From: Opisthocomus hoazin
Taxonomy: Eukaryota; Chordata; Aves; Opisthocomiformes; Opisthocomidae
DNA length: 64,000 nt
Assembly (NCBI RefSeq): GCF_030867145.1
Contig: NC_134418.1
Location: forward strand, 50,567,682-50,631,681
Direction: 5' to 3'
Of this stretch, positions 24,701-36,847 are shown piece after piece (position 1 is the first letter of the stretch; each line of letters starts with the position of its first letter). The notes beneath the pieces are model-generated. The model made no database searches. It saw only the letters and a list, made by a program, of their open reading frames with translations, and was not told the origin of the DNA. A program made the translations under genes and the position numbers.

Positions 24701-27700
24701 CTGGCTGCAGGGCTTCCCCTTGGCCCCTGTATGTCTTTAGCAAAATGGGAATATCTGTGGAAGAAACAATCACATGGGATTGTCTCTTCTGTGCCCCCTG
24801 TGATGGATTTCTGTGATAGGAACCACTCCTTGCTAAGCGTGCGGTGAGGCTGGGAGAGTTTGATTGCGTTTCTCTGCCCTTTTCAACCTGGAGGAAAAAC
24901 CTCTGACAGAATCACCGCTGCCGTCAATCTGAACAAAAGAAATGTCTCAGCCGTGGGAAAACAGCCTCTGACCTCAGTGAAACCCCAGAATATTACAAAC
25001 CTTTCAAATGCGCTAAGGATATTTTTCCTGCAACTCCCTTTACTGCTATACACTTCAGCGACAAGTAACTTTCCCCCTTCCAGCTCAGCCGTGTCCTGGG
25101 AGTTTTGTGGTTCCCCCCAGCACTGCCCCAAGGAATCGGGCACCACAAGATGGCACGTAAAGTGCAGACATCCACCTGTACTGCATCCCCTGAACTCCCT
25201 ATGGGGACCTGAAAGCTGCAGAGTGAGCAAGTGGTTTGCAATTCAGGTTTCTCTGTTTTTGCACCCTGAAATGCAAAGCTGCAAAGAGCTGGTGTTTTGT
25301 TTTAGCAGAGGGCATCAGGTTTCTGAAAAGAGGAGCTGAACCTGCAACTGGGGAGCAGAGGCAGCACCTGCCCTTTCCCTTCCCAGACCTGATGCTGTTT
25401 CACATACAGAGAAAAAAAGTAGGTTCATTATAGCATGAAAACTTTCAAAACCTTCTTTTTTGAAAAGAAAATGAGTGCCTGAGTATTAAATGCTTATTGC
25501 AACAGACGTGTTTGTGTATATATGGATACATATACACATGTTGTGCAACTCGTGTATGTACACGATAACACCCAGTCCAAGCGCAGCAGTTCCCTGCTGA
25601 CACATGCAGCACTGCCTTTGCTGCAAATGGCAACTTTTTAAGCTCCAGCACAGGGTTTTTTGCAGGTTTGACAGGGCCTGCAGTGGCGGGGAGGTAGGCA
25701 GCCAGCACCAGCACAGCGTGGGGAGCAATGAACCTCTACGCCATCCAGATGTGTGACATCTTTGTCAGATGTCCAGGGATACTGATTTGACTTTGGTAGA
25801 GAGCCCAGATCCTGAGCTGAGTGTACAGTTTGTCGGTGGGTACCACTGCGATGAACCTGGGCTCTCTGCCTCCTCTCCTGCCAAATATCAGGCCTTTTTT
25901 GGGGTTGGTTTGTTTTTTCACTGCTGTTTCTGTCATATGGCTGTGTTTGAGGGCTCTCACACGTGGAGGGAGGCAGCAGACTGGTGGTAGGACCAGTCCT
26001 GATAACTTTTTCTAGCTGGTGCGCAGTTTCTTCCTCCTGAAAAAAAAAAATTAAACAAGCCAAAAAAGCATAGGAAACATGATATACAGAAACTGCTCAA
26101 ACTCGTGAGCACCAGGGTGGTGGCGAGTGCTAAGTTTTGTGATAATGCTGTGGCCTTGCCTCAGTGATTTGTTGCGTTGCTGTTCGCCAGAGCTCAGGCT
26201 GCCTCAAAGTGCTCACTTTACAGAGCTATTTGCACCCCGATATTTTTCAGGCATGTGAATAGAATTAATTTCCTGTATCTGGTTTCCTGCCTCAGAAAAA
26301 AATGTAAAATCGTATGAAATGTTTAGTTGAGAGGGCCAATATATAAAGGTTATGTACTGATAACTGAGATTGATATGTGGTACATTTTAGGTATTCTCCG
26401 GTCCTGCTTTTATTCTAAAATTGATTGCTTGCAAAAATATAACAAGCCACATGCCCAGCTGATATTGGTTTGCATTTGGGTTTGTGCCATGAGAGGTAAG
26501 GGGGATGAGAGAGGGATCCATTATTCTTATGCTGTTGCTGGTGCACTCTCTCCATGCTCATCACTTCACTCCCCAGTTCATCGCCGTGGCACACACGCGC
26601 CTGTCCCTGGCAGCACGTGGGGAGAGGTGGGAGCCGGGGTAACCTCTGCCTCCAGTGCCCCTCACGCACATTTCGCAGGTGCCCTGGCCACTGTACTGCA
26701 TGGCAAGGGTGCTCTTTTCTCTGGCTGCAGCAGCACCTTGGCCTCTCCCCACCATGCTTAAAGTGTCCTTCTGGTTTTGTTTTCTTTACTTATTTTCGGC
26801 CCTGAGGTTTCCTTCCAGAATAGCTCCAGGGAGTGGAAATAGGACAGTGCAGCCTCAGCCCCGTGGTGGACCCGAGCAGGACCGGAGCACGCTGCTCTGC
26901 TCATTTACCGCACTGCAAAAATAATAATTAAATTCGGACATAGGAGCCATGTCAGCCTGCACCAGTCAGGGACGCTCTGACCATGAGGTCTCCATGGGCT
27001 CGGGCAGTTACACCAAGACCGAACGCAGTGCCCTTGCCAGGCCATGCCAGGTGCAAGCCCACCCAGTTGCAGCACAAAGCAGGTGCCAGCAGCTTGTGCA
27101 AACCCCATCAGCGCAGGGTCACGGAACCGACGGCGGGGCTTGGGAGCAGCAGCAGCTGCCTGGGGGTTTGTCATCATCTGCGGTGCGAGGGTAGTGATGT
27201 GCCCAGGCAGGGCTTGGGGAGCAGGCTGCCTGCCTAACCCCCAGCTCACTCACCAGAGCCTGTGATGAGCAACATGGCAGTGTACTTGTGCGTGTTAAAA
27301 AACTGACGGGAGCGCAGAAGGGAAACCATTGCATTTGCACATGTGGGCTGCAGGCTGCACGCTTGCCTCATCGTCTCAATGTGCTCCCAAAATATGGGTT
27401 TTTGCTCCTGTCACCTCTTGACACATCCCCCAGAGGCAGGCGAGCTGTTCTGTGTCTTGTTTCCAGTTGTTCATCTACAAAGGGGAGATTATTTTCATGA
27501 AGTTTTCAGATCCTATCACTTTTAATAACAGAAACCAAATGCTGCTTCTGGGCAAAGGAATGACCTCTCCAAGCCCTGCTGCCTTGCAGAGCCGCAGCTC
27601 TTGCAAAAGCATGAAGAGACTAATGCTCCAACCCTGAGATGTGATGCTTTTTAAAATTTATTTTTTTAATTATTATTTTAAATGGAAGCATTTTGGATGT

Positions 27701-29826
27701 GTTTAGCCGACTTCCCTGCTGGTATCCCTGCATGGCGCTGTGAGGTTGCCGCTGCCGGTGGCCTGTCCAGGCAGCACCCACTCCCTGTCCGAGGAGTTAA
27801 ACATAGGTGCTGGCCGCACGAGGCACTTCGGTACATGTTAATTATCCTGGTGCTTTTTAGGGATCTTGGGTGAAATACGTGTTTTTATAGTCAGTTTTCT
27901 TTTTTTAAGCAGCCTGGAGTACCAGCCCTTTAATTACACCAAAAAATGCCCCCCACCAGCACTCTCTGTTCACCAGCCCTGACGAAATTCAAGCTCAAAG
28001 CTCGGCGTGTGCTCGCAGCTCTCCCGCACAGGGCAGCCTGTGGCAGCATGGGGCAGCTGGCGGTGCCTGGGTCCCTCTCAGTGCTGGTGTCTCTTGTTAC
28101 CGGAGGCTGCTGCGTTGGCATCGGAAAACTGCGTTGGCTTCTTTTCCTTTTTTATTTTCTTTTTTTTTGTGTGTGTGTGTGCGTGGGTTTTCCTGGTGCG
28201 AGGTGCCAGCTGAAAGCCACGGCCAGCTCCAGGCCTCCCTTGTAATTACGGCTCCTCGCAGTGACACAACGGCCTTTGAAGCCCACGGGGCAGGCAGAGC
28301 TGCGTCCTGTGCCCCCGGGCTTTGCACGCTGGGCACGCCGCCTGGCTTGCTGCCGGACCCCCGGGGGGCTGCAGGGGACCTCTGCCTCCCCAAAAGCAGG
28401 TGATGTGCATGGCATTTCATCAGCAGTTAGCAACTCCCCACAACCTACCTGTTGATGTGGCAATGAGCAAGGAGGCAAAATAAAAATAAAAAATAATAAG
28501 AAGCTTTGTTTTTCTGGTCCTAACCTGGAAATTTGGTTAACTGGAAATCTTTTGCTTCCCAAACAAATTCAGATTCAAACTGAGCTCCCCTGGATGGGGG
28601 TGAGGCTTTTGGTGAGTGCAGCCCCCAGTTTTGAGCAGAAACATGAGCATTCAGGTCTTCCACTGCAAAGTAGGTTTTTCTGCCCTAAATAACTATAGTT
28701 CTATCGCTGGCTAACCTGCGCATCGCTGACCTGCATGAAGGCATGCATTTTCCAGCCCCGCTGTTCCATCTCTGAGGGTTGTAAGGCTGATGGCATCAGC
28801 TGGGATTTGCGATTCTCATTGCCACTGTGGAAAGCAAAGCCACATTCAGCGAGGAGTCGTCCCCTTGAGCTGCTGCAGCCCTGGTGCCTGCAGGAGCAGC
28901 AAGGGGCCTTTGCTAGTCGATGCAAGAAAAATCTGGGAAAGAAGGAGCAGAGGTGCACTAGAGAGCTGGGTGACTGAAATCCCAGCAGGGAATGATAAAT
29001 ACAGGGAAAGGAGAAAGGATGTCCCTGCAGAGGTGGGTGCAGGGGGGCAGCTGCAGTACCCACGTGCCCCCATCCCCTGCCATCAGGGGAAGGGCAGGAG
29101 GGGTGGGTTCCTGCCACTAAGGTTCCTGCTGAGCTTTAGGTGGCCATGAAGGTGGGTCTTTTGCATTATTTTTTTGCTCCAGGCAGTTGTTCTGCTTTGC
29201 TGGGGATGTGCGCAGAGCCACCAGATTTCAGCTGGGGAATACCTGACTTAGAGAGTGGGAGGCTGGGCTGGCCCCTGCGTGGGTCTGTGTGGTTCAGGGG
29301 CACAAAGCAACAAAGCAGACGTGCATTTTGTAGAATCTCTGTGGCAGTGATTCTGTGGCTCTCAAAGGGGGCGTTGGTGACACCTGTATCCGGGTCCCCT
29401 TTTCTTTCCCTGCCTTTCCCAAGGCCTGTTTCACCTCTGCAAGCAGCCTGGAGAGGGATTTGTTTGGATTTAGCCTTTTTTTGGCTAACAGCTATGCCCA
29501 AGTAACTGTGGAGCCAGGCCTTTGAGGTTGGTCTTTTTTGTCTTCTTGAAAAAACAGTGACAGAATTTCCCAAAAAGAAGGCAGACACCCCCTGAGAACA
29601 GATTTCCCAATATTTATTTTAATTTAAACCCAGAGTGTTATTATACCCTCTGGCCTCCCGGCCGTTCCTCTAAGGCCAGACCATCAATTAAGAGGCACAG
29701 TGCAAACCTCCCCAGGTTTGGCAGCGGCACGGGGCGCTATGTTTGTGCACCAAATCTGCCGGCGTTGAAGTTTGGGGGTTTTCTGGCGCACACTGGTGGG
29801 CTGGCGTCACTCCGGGCAGGGCGGCG
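21760..29826. other. Intergenic DNA between DMP1 and IBSP
   Basis: No gene is recognised. The part from 22.9 to 24.1 kb is GC-rich and open in several frames on both strands (up to 304 codons). Those frames lack a signal peptide, splice support or any family resemblance and overlap each other antisense. A T-run lies at 22260-22272, and AT-rich low-complexity sequence occurs near 27650-27685 and 28480-28500. Just upstream of IBSP, homeodomain-type TTTAATTTAAA (about 29617-29627) and TCAATTA (about 29684) motifs occur. Mammalian BSP promoters also use homeodomain sites, so these may be regulatory, but that is a guess. Confidence 0.5.
28160..28186 (+). repeat. T-run followed by (GT)n microsatellite
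   Basis: A pyrimidine-rich segment runs into a stretch of T followed by about seven GT units and GCGTGGG. It is a simple sequence repeat in intergenic DNA between DMP1 and IBSP and likely varies in length between individuals. Confidence 0.85.
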
Positions 29827-29860
29827 ACTGGCTTGGGGGGGGCAAAAATAGAGCTTATAT
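29827..29860 (+). promoter_or_regulatory. IBSP: Probable IBSP core promoter (ACTGGCT plus TTATAT)
   Basis: ACTGGCT starts at 29827, one base off the inverted CCAAT seen in the DMP1 and MEPE promoters. TTATAT starts at 29855, 28 bp later. Mammalian bone sialoprotein promoters are known for an inverted CCAAT near -50 and an unusual inverted TATA (TTTATA) near -25, so this layout is what the family predicts. An A-rich AAAAATAG lies between the two elements. Expected transcription start is near 29885. Confidence 0.55.
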
Positions 29861-29884
29861 CCCGGCAGGGCAGCAGCAGGAGGA

Positions 29885-29931
29885 AATCTGTGCTGGTCGA
29901 CTTCGCGGGCAGCTGTCCGTGCTGTGGCGGG
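29885..29931 (+). other. IBSP: Inferred untranslated exon 1 of IBSP
   Basis: The start is estimated 30 bp after TTATAT. The end is the donor G/GTAAGC at 29931/29932. Intron 1 then runs to the acceptor TTCCTAG at 30890-30896, leaving eleven untranslated bases (30897-30907) before the start codon. Intron 1 contains a G-rich block near 30262-30318. Confidence 0.45.
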
Positions 29932-30907
29932 GTAAGCTTGCTGCTGCTTTTCCCAGCCCGGTTGGCATTGCCGTCTGCTTTTTGTGGGGGTATGAGGGGG
30001 CTCAGCTTGCTGATGTGGCTGGTGTTCCCCTTTCCTGGCTCTGTCGTTTCACGGAGGAATCAGGATGAGGGGATGAGCCTCACTGCATGGCCAGGGAAGC
30101 TAGCTTGTGGCCAGCTCTTTTCTAGCCTGGCTTAAATGAAGATGGGGAAACTTCAAGTGCAGGTAAATATGGTAACAATTCCCCTCAAACCTCAGCACAG
30201 CTGATGGTGAGTTCAGCCAGAGGAAGGGTAGGAAAAAGGAAGGTTGGTGTTTCTGACTGAGCCGGGGGGGCTGCTGGGAGCACCCCTCCCTGGGGGGAGG
30301 CTGGGGGGCTGCGGGAAGGGTCAGGCATGCTCCTTGCTGGGGCTGGCATGGAGGAAGGCAGGCTGGGTTTTAGTGCTTAGGGGGTGCAGCTTGGACCTGT
30401 CCAGAGCCAAGCTTTACCCCTGGATATGCCTACGGGGGGCTCCTTGAACTGGTGCCTTGCCGCTGCTATTTTTGTCTATAGCAGACTGTAGAAGCGGATG
30501 ATGTTCATTTATTTGTTTGCTTCTTTCTTTTTCCTCAATGAGGTTAAACTCTGTGGTGTAATTCCCGGAGGCGCTGCTCCCTGGGCAGAGCCTGAGCAGG
30601 TTGCAGGGCAGTAGTTCTGCTCAAGGGAAAGCAATGAGAGTGAAACTCACTCTTCTGGTATTTCATGGCTTCCTGCAAAACCGAAACGTATTCAGGGAAA
30701 TTGAGGCAGATCTGTCAAAAAAAATAAAAAAGCCTTGGGTCTCTGGAGGGGTTGGGTGATCCTATCAAGATGTGGCTGGAGGTCCACCTCTCTGCTCCCT
30801 TCTCACCCGTGTGGACACAAACACCTGTACCGTTTGGGGTAGTGATGGTGCTTTCTAGCCGAAAAGCAAGTCCTTGTCGTGTTTCGCTGTTCCTAGAGAA
30901 GGCAGCC

Positions 30908-33900
30908 ATGAGGACGGCCCTGGTCTTCGCCTGCCTGGTGGGGATGGCCTGCGCCTTCTCGGTGAGTGCCAGGCAGGGGGGAGACCCCCTGGCCTCACTG
31001 GTGCAGCTATGGGGCACATGCCAACCCAATCTTTCCCCCAGGTCAAGAGCTGGCTGCGGCAAGCCAAGTCAGACGACTCAGAAGAAAACGCGGTAGGTTC
31101 TTCCCCTTGCCCTGTGTGCCTGGCGCCATGCGGTGCTGGCCTCGAGGAATAGGATGTTTCAGTCACTCCTGTACCCAAGCCCCCATAGTGACGGCATTTA
31201 TCCCTTTCTTCTCCTGGTAGGTGTTCAAGAACAGGCACCGATATTACCTGTACAGATACACCTACGTGTATCCCCCGCAGCGACGGTACCAGGTGGGTGC
31301 CTCAGAGGGGTTGCTGATGCTTCACTGCCCACCACATGCAGAGATATCAGCCCAAATGAGACAGGGGCGTGGTCTGTGCCCCATCTGCCACTGGTCTGCA
31401 GGGCTGGGCTGAGACCGTTGCACTCGTGGCACCAATGGAGACCCGCCAGCCTGGCTACTGCTCGATTTTCCCTCTCCTTAGGGAAGTGACTCATCGGAGG
31501 AAGAGGGGGACGGCTCAGAGGAGGAGAAGGAGGACGAAGGTGGGGTGAGTACGGCAAACCAGCAGACTGCAAAACAAATATGGGAATTTGGGAACTGTCT
31601 TTGGTTTTTGTAGTCTCTGCTCATCAGTGTTTGTGGCTGCTGACCGCCCACAGCCTTGCACTCTGGATGCAACTGGATTTTCTACTCTGGGCTTTATTTT
31701 ATTATTTTTCGTGCATTTTTTTCCTTTTTCTTCTTTTTTTAAAGAGGATGTGTGGGGTATGCACCAAACAACCCTGAGAGAAACTTTCCGGGTTTCCATT
31801 TTCAGTGTCTCGGAAAGGAGCAGGACAGGTAGAAGCAGGGAGGCTCACCTGAGAGGCAAAAGGTGCTGTTAGAGACTCCTCATACCTTCTGTTTTCTGAG
31901 TACATTGCCCCCATAGCACTGATAAAACTATTATGGAAAATACAGTTATGCTCTGCACACGTGCGTGTGGAGGGACACAAACTGATGCTGGATCGGGAAA
32001 CGCACGTTTGTACCAGCCCAGCCGGTAACGCTGTTCCTGTCTCCTTGGACAGTATGAGCTCAGGCACCACTGCCTTGGTGCGAGTCACCCAGGTCCAAAA
32101 TTAAATGCCAGGGGTTACAAAGGTCTCTTGTGCCTCAGCAGCCTGCAAATGCTCCAAAATAATCCCGTGGTCTCAGGCACACAGGTGCTTTGAGAGAGGG
32201 ATCCGGCATGCTTGGAAACCTATGTGTTGGGTCTCATTGTATTCTTTTTTTTTTTTTTAATTTAATGATTTGAATGCAGGGGTCTTTTTAACAGCAGCGT
32301 AAGCCTGGCCTTTGGGTCTTAAAACCCTCTTTGAAGGCCTGCCTGGGGCTGAGGTGCAGCACGGGGTGGCCCCTCTGCCCCCGGTGCCTCTGCCAGCCCC
32401 GGCACCTCCCTGCAATTTGCCCCTTTCTGCCAGCACTGCAATCTCTAGGGATAACTTTGAGTCGTGGGACGAGACAGCTAAAGGGGGAACTTTGTTCCTG
32501 AGGACAAAATTAAGCGCAGGAATGCAGCTGCTGTTTGGGGCCGTTCCTTTCACTGCAAGGGCACCAGAGCAGTGGCCGTTCCCAGGCAGGGATGCTGCGT
32601 GCCTTCACTGGCAGGGGATGGTCAGCAAGATAAATCATGGTGAAAGGTGCCAAGGTCAGGTTTAAGTATGTAAAGAGCATCGCTATAACAGCTGCTAGAT
32701 GGGGAGCATTGCTCCCATCAGCACAGCCAGCTGCAGCATGCAATCTGGTGGCTCCTCCAGCGGAGAGGAAAACAGCCTGGGTTTTCTCTGGCATCAGATG
32801 CACCCATATTTTAAGTGTTTGATTTGGCTCAGAATGCCAAAGTGAGCATCCTTGGTCTTGGCATGCTAGCAGTGGGGATTGTCTGGGGCAGGGATGGCAG
32901 TGACCCCACATCTCCCTGCCATGGCTGGGTTCATTTGCCGGCAGCAAGGTGCTCCTCCTCCCGGTCTGGGGACAGGGTGAGATTCCCCCACCAGTTACTT
33001 AGTGGTTGATCCAGGCTCTGCTTGCATTTCAGTTATTCATTGCCTTTTTTAGTGGCACAGACTGCCATGCACACCGCTGAGAGAACTGCTCTGCTGCATG
33101 GTCTCTGAGGCCGAGCAGTGCTGACAACTTATTGTTGGTGGGGTTTGGGCTTGCGCCTGGCTTAGAGCTGTCTTGCTCTCACCAGCTGTCTACACGCGGT
33201 GTGTACTGTGTCCGCATGCAGCATGCCTGTGGCTTTCTTTTTTTATCGGAAACTGGGAGAGGAAACTTCAAAAGCAAACCTTTAGATGCTTTGCAAAGCA
33301 AAATGTGTAGCCAGAATGGGAACACCCAGCTCCAGCCACCACCACTTAATTGCATGGCTCAGGCTGCCCTGCTACAGCTTCTTGATTTCAGCCTGGGGCG
33401 AGGCCCGTGGGAAAGCAGGAGACCCGGAGCAGCACCCAGACGCCATGCGTGGGGATGCTGCATGTCCTTCTCGCTGCTGGGAGGGCTGTGCTCCACTCCC
33501 ACTGCTGACCACCTTCTCTCCCTGTCCCTGCAGGAGTCATCCCATGCAGGCACCAAGGCAGCTGGCCACCCCGCTGGAGCAGCTCCCGGGGACAGCCAGG
33601 CCGGGCCGGGAGGAGACCTCACGTCTTCCCAGCAGGTGTGGCTCAGGGGGGCTGGAGGGGAGCACCCATGGGCGGGGGCTGTGTCCACTGCATGCTCACT
33701 TGCATCCATGGGATGCCCTGCACCCTGTTTCTGCTTGCGAGTCTGCTGTGCAAGATGCCCATGGCTGGGCCAAGAATTAACCCAGCGGGAGGGTCAGAAG
33801 GGGCACCCCCAAAAAGGCAGCCTTGCCATGCAAGGTGCGGGGAGTTGCTCAGCTGTGCCCACGCCTGCCCCATGCCATGCAGAACTGAAAAGTTGCAACT

Positions 33901-34533
33901 TCCCTATGTTCAACTAATGCTGTGTTATTTCCCCCCTGCCAGGGCAAGGGCTGCCAAGGGCCCTGGAAGGGGGGCAGGAACAGTGCTGTCGTCAAGGGTG
34001 GTGACTCTGAAGATGAAGACAGCGATGAGAATGAGGAGGAGGAGGAGGAAGAAGAGGTAGTCGAGAATGAGAATGGCGTCAACGGCACAAGAACCAACAC
34101 TACCGAGGGGGCAGATGGACCTCACGGCAATGGCACCATGGTGGCTGAGGAGGGCACCGGTGCAGCTGAGGAGGAGGAGGAAGAGGAGGAGGAAGAAGAA
34201 GAAGAAGAAGAAGAAGAAGAAGAGGAGGAAGAGGAGGAGGAAGAAACCGAAGCTACCACTGTTGCCAGCACCACCAGCGAAGAGGGGCTGTCTCAGGCGA
34301 CTACCACAGAAGATGGAGGACCCACGGACACCACCACAGCTGGGGAGCAGTGGGAGTATGAGGTGACAGCAGGGGGCCACGGCCGGGGAGATGAGGGCAC
34401 CACCGATGGCAACTATGGGGAGCAGGATGAGTACGCCCGTGGGGACAGCTACCGGGCCTACGAGGATGAGTACGGCTACTACAAGGGGCATGGCTACGAT
34501 GTGTATGGCCAGGATTACTACTACAGCCAGTGA
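30908..34533 (+). CDS. IBSP: Integrin-binding sialoprotein / bone sialoprotein 2 (six coding exons)
   Basis: Secreted, heavily glycosylated and phosphorylated bone matrix protein that nucleates hydroxyapatite through polyglutamate and attaches cells through RGD. Coding exons are 30908-30961, 31042-31092, 31221-31292, 31482-31544, 33534-33635 and 33943-34533. All are phase 0 with GT-AG junctions, giving 310 residues. The signal peptide is MRTALVFACLVGMACAFS. The next exons carry a DDSEENA acidic motif, an aromatic-rich exon with HRYYLYRYTYVY (counterpart of the mammalian RYYLYKHAYFYP region) and a GSDSSEEE stretch. The last exon has three N-glycosylation sequons (NGT, NTT, NGT), a run of 26 Glu (34168-34245), a Thr-rich O-glycosylation region, and RGD at residues 280-282 (34438-34446). 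The tyrosine-rich tail YRAYEDEYGYYKGHGYDVYG matches mammalian IBSP. One Cys occurs early in the last exon. Confidence 0.96.
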
Positions 34534-34693
34534 GTGGGTGGCAGGGCAGCCTTGGTGTGGCCCCCCGCCTGCCCTGTCCCGCTCAGGGACGTGCAGCCGA
34601 AGGCTCACCGCAGCCAAAGGGGATGCCAGGCAGCCTGCGGTGCACACTGGCTCCGTCACAGGCCTTTTTTTTGTATCTCACAAAGCGAAATGA

Positions 34694-34699
34694 AATAAA
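34694..34699 (+). terminator. IBSP: IBSP polyadenylation signal AATAAA
   Basis: AATAAA lies 161 bp after the IBSP stop codon, and a GT-rich element (TGTTGGTGATGGAGGGTTTG) follows within 30 bp. The 3' UTR would be short, about 180 nt. Confidence 0.75.
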
Positions 34700-34719
34700 G
34701 CAACCGAACTGAGCATGTT

Positions 34720-36790
34720 GGTGATGGAGGGTTTGCTGCCGCAGTCAACGGGGCGGCACGATGCTTGGTGGGCTGAGGGGCCACAGGTGCTCATGCTGCT
34801 CCACATTAAATCTCTTTATTCCAGCTCAGATGCACACAAAAGGAGGGAGGAACAGAAAGGCTAGCTAGTAGTCTGTAGACTCCCATCCAAAAATGGAAGG
34901 GCATTTTTAAGGTCACTGCTGTGGGCTTACTGCCATGTCCTATGCGGATTTGATGTGAATTTGCAATATGTGGGTGACAACTTTGCCACATCTTCCACTC
35001 CTTGGTAGCACGCCTCCTGTGGCCTGACCACACACCAGGCAATATTCATAAAGGTGAAGACATTGATTTCTCTTTCCATGCATCACTAGCTAGCTGTAGA
35101 TGCACACCCCTGTAATGAAAGCCTTACTTCTGCATCCCTGCGCCAGCCATGGGGGTCCCACTGAGGCTGGGCACCTCGGACATGTTTCAGGCACTGGTGC
35201 TGCAGCCCAAAAAGGCCAAAAGGTCCATGTCTATCCCCGCCACTCAGCCTCGTCCCCAGGGCAAGGTAGGCTTGTCACAGTGACAGCGGTGCACCCACTT
35301 GCCTCCTGCATCAGGGATGGGGATGCCCAGCTTGCGGTCCCCAGGATCCCTGTCCAGAGTCACCTCCCTGTTGCGAGTGTGGCCCCAGACAACTGGGGAT
35401 CAGCACCAGGGATGGGGAAGGACCAAATCTTGTGGCGTTCCAGGCAGGTGCCCCCATTTAGGAAAAGCAATGGCCCTCACACACAGGTTACAGCAGGTAC
35501 CGCACTGCCCTCGTGCTCTTGGAAAGCAGACCTGTGTTCAGCTCCCGATACAGGTCTAACTGCAGAAGAAGTTTCTATTCTCACAGCAGCAAGCTGCTGG
35601 CTGCCACCAGAGTGGCAAGGGGTGCTACCTGCAGGGTAGGCACCTCCGGGGCCAAATCCCTACCGCAGCACTGAGGAGCCCTGCACATGCTTGCAGCTGG
35701 TGGGGGGACGCAAGAGCCCTGTCGTCCACATCCCCAGGGGGTGCCCAAAGACGTCAAGGAACCAGCATGGACAAAGGGCCCTGGCACTGCTGTGGGCCGG
35801 GTCCCACTAGCACAGGGCGCCCAGCCTGGCCCCATGTGCGTCAGCCCTCCGGGCACCTGGCCAAAGCTCTGCTTCCCTGAGCTAAGGCGCACCGGCTGGC
35901 TGCACCGGTACCCGCTGGGCAGCATCCGACTGCAGCTCCCTGGCCAGAGGGAAAGTGCAAGATTCCTTCTGGCTCCGAGATTTTCTCCCACCTGAGGTTG
36001 GATGATGATGGTTTAAGCATTCCTGGCGTTAATGCAGAGATGGTGTCTGCTCCCAGGGTTTGAGCAGGGGCAGGGTGGTGGGTGAGGTGGGAGCTGTTGT
36101 CACCATTACCACAGTAAGCTGCTGAGCTAGGCTGGCCGCAACAGGGGGAACCCCCCCTTGGCATATGCGTAGGAGACCAGCAATACCACTGAAGCTAGAG
36201 GGGGGCAGGAGGAGAGTACCTATGTCAGGCACTTCCTTGTAGCACCTTCCGACAGCAAATGTGGGCTCAAAGTGACCTGTGTAAGCAGCACATTAAAAAA
36301 ATCATTTTTTTTTTCTTTTTTACCACTGTGCTATTTTGCACTTGCACTGGGCTTAGGTTGGGGGCAGGGATTGAGGTTGAAACCCAAGAAGCAAGTGTTG
36401 GAGGCTACTGTGTGGTGGTGGCTCTCAGCTTGGCCAGCGCTGACTTGCAGTGCTGGTCGTGGCTGTGACCAGGCCAGGCTCAGTGTATCGCCCTTTCCTT
36501 TCCGCAGCCCAGCCAGCTTTCCCATGTCAGTCACGGTGAGCACGCTACAGCCCACTGCACCCCCTCTTATCAATAACCAGCCTGGATGTGTGCCACACTA
36601 AGATCTGCGCTAATCATCGAGCAATTTCGCCTTCAGAACAGATATTTATAAACCATGCTTTCTGTTTATCCAGCCAGGTGGAACATTTGATAGCTGTCTT
36701 CCACCACAAACACATTTTTAGCTGGAAATTACTCCCCCTGGTTATCTGCGGGCACTGCCAGAACTGACAAATGTCCCTGGGCAGGAGCTG
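34720..36790. other. Intergenic DNA between IBSP and MEPE
   Basis: About 2 kb separates the IBSP polyadenylation signal from the MEPE promoter. No gene is recognised and the open frames are short. A TTTATT at 34815-34820 would be a polyadenylation signal for a minus-strand transcript, but no minus-strand gene supports it. A T-rich run (about 36297-36321) precedes the promoter region. Confidence 0.55.
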
Positions 36791-36823
36791 ATTGGCTCCA
36801 CGTGCCTGGGGCCAACTTTAAAT
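36791..36823 (+). promoter_or_regulatory. MEPE: Probable MEPE core promoter (ATTGG, E-box, TTTAAAT)
   Basis: ATTGGCT (inverted CCAAT) starts at 36791 and TTAAAT starts at 36818, 27 bp later. This is the same pair at the same spacing as upstream of DMP1. A palindromic E-box CACGTG sits between them at 36799-36804. The expected start near 36848 gives a first exon that ends at the AAAG/GTAATC donor at 36884/36885. In birds this gene must be active in the shell gland as well as in bone, and the E-box is a candidate for such control, though that is only inference. Confidence 0.55.
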
Positions 36824-36847
36824 TTCAGCAAAGTGGGCACAGCCTCC

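Noticed and set aside
33132-33917. 261-codon plus frame overlapping IBSP
   Set aside because: It is IBSP exon 6 (33534-33635) read through flanking introns that happen to be open. The GT-AG junctions and phase-0 pattern define the exon.
33925-34659. 244-codon minus-strand frame opposite the IBSP last exon
   Set aside because: It is mostly a Leu/Phe run produced by the complement of the Glu run. It has no start context or splicing support.
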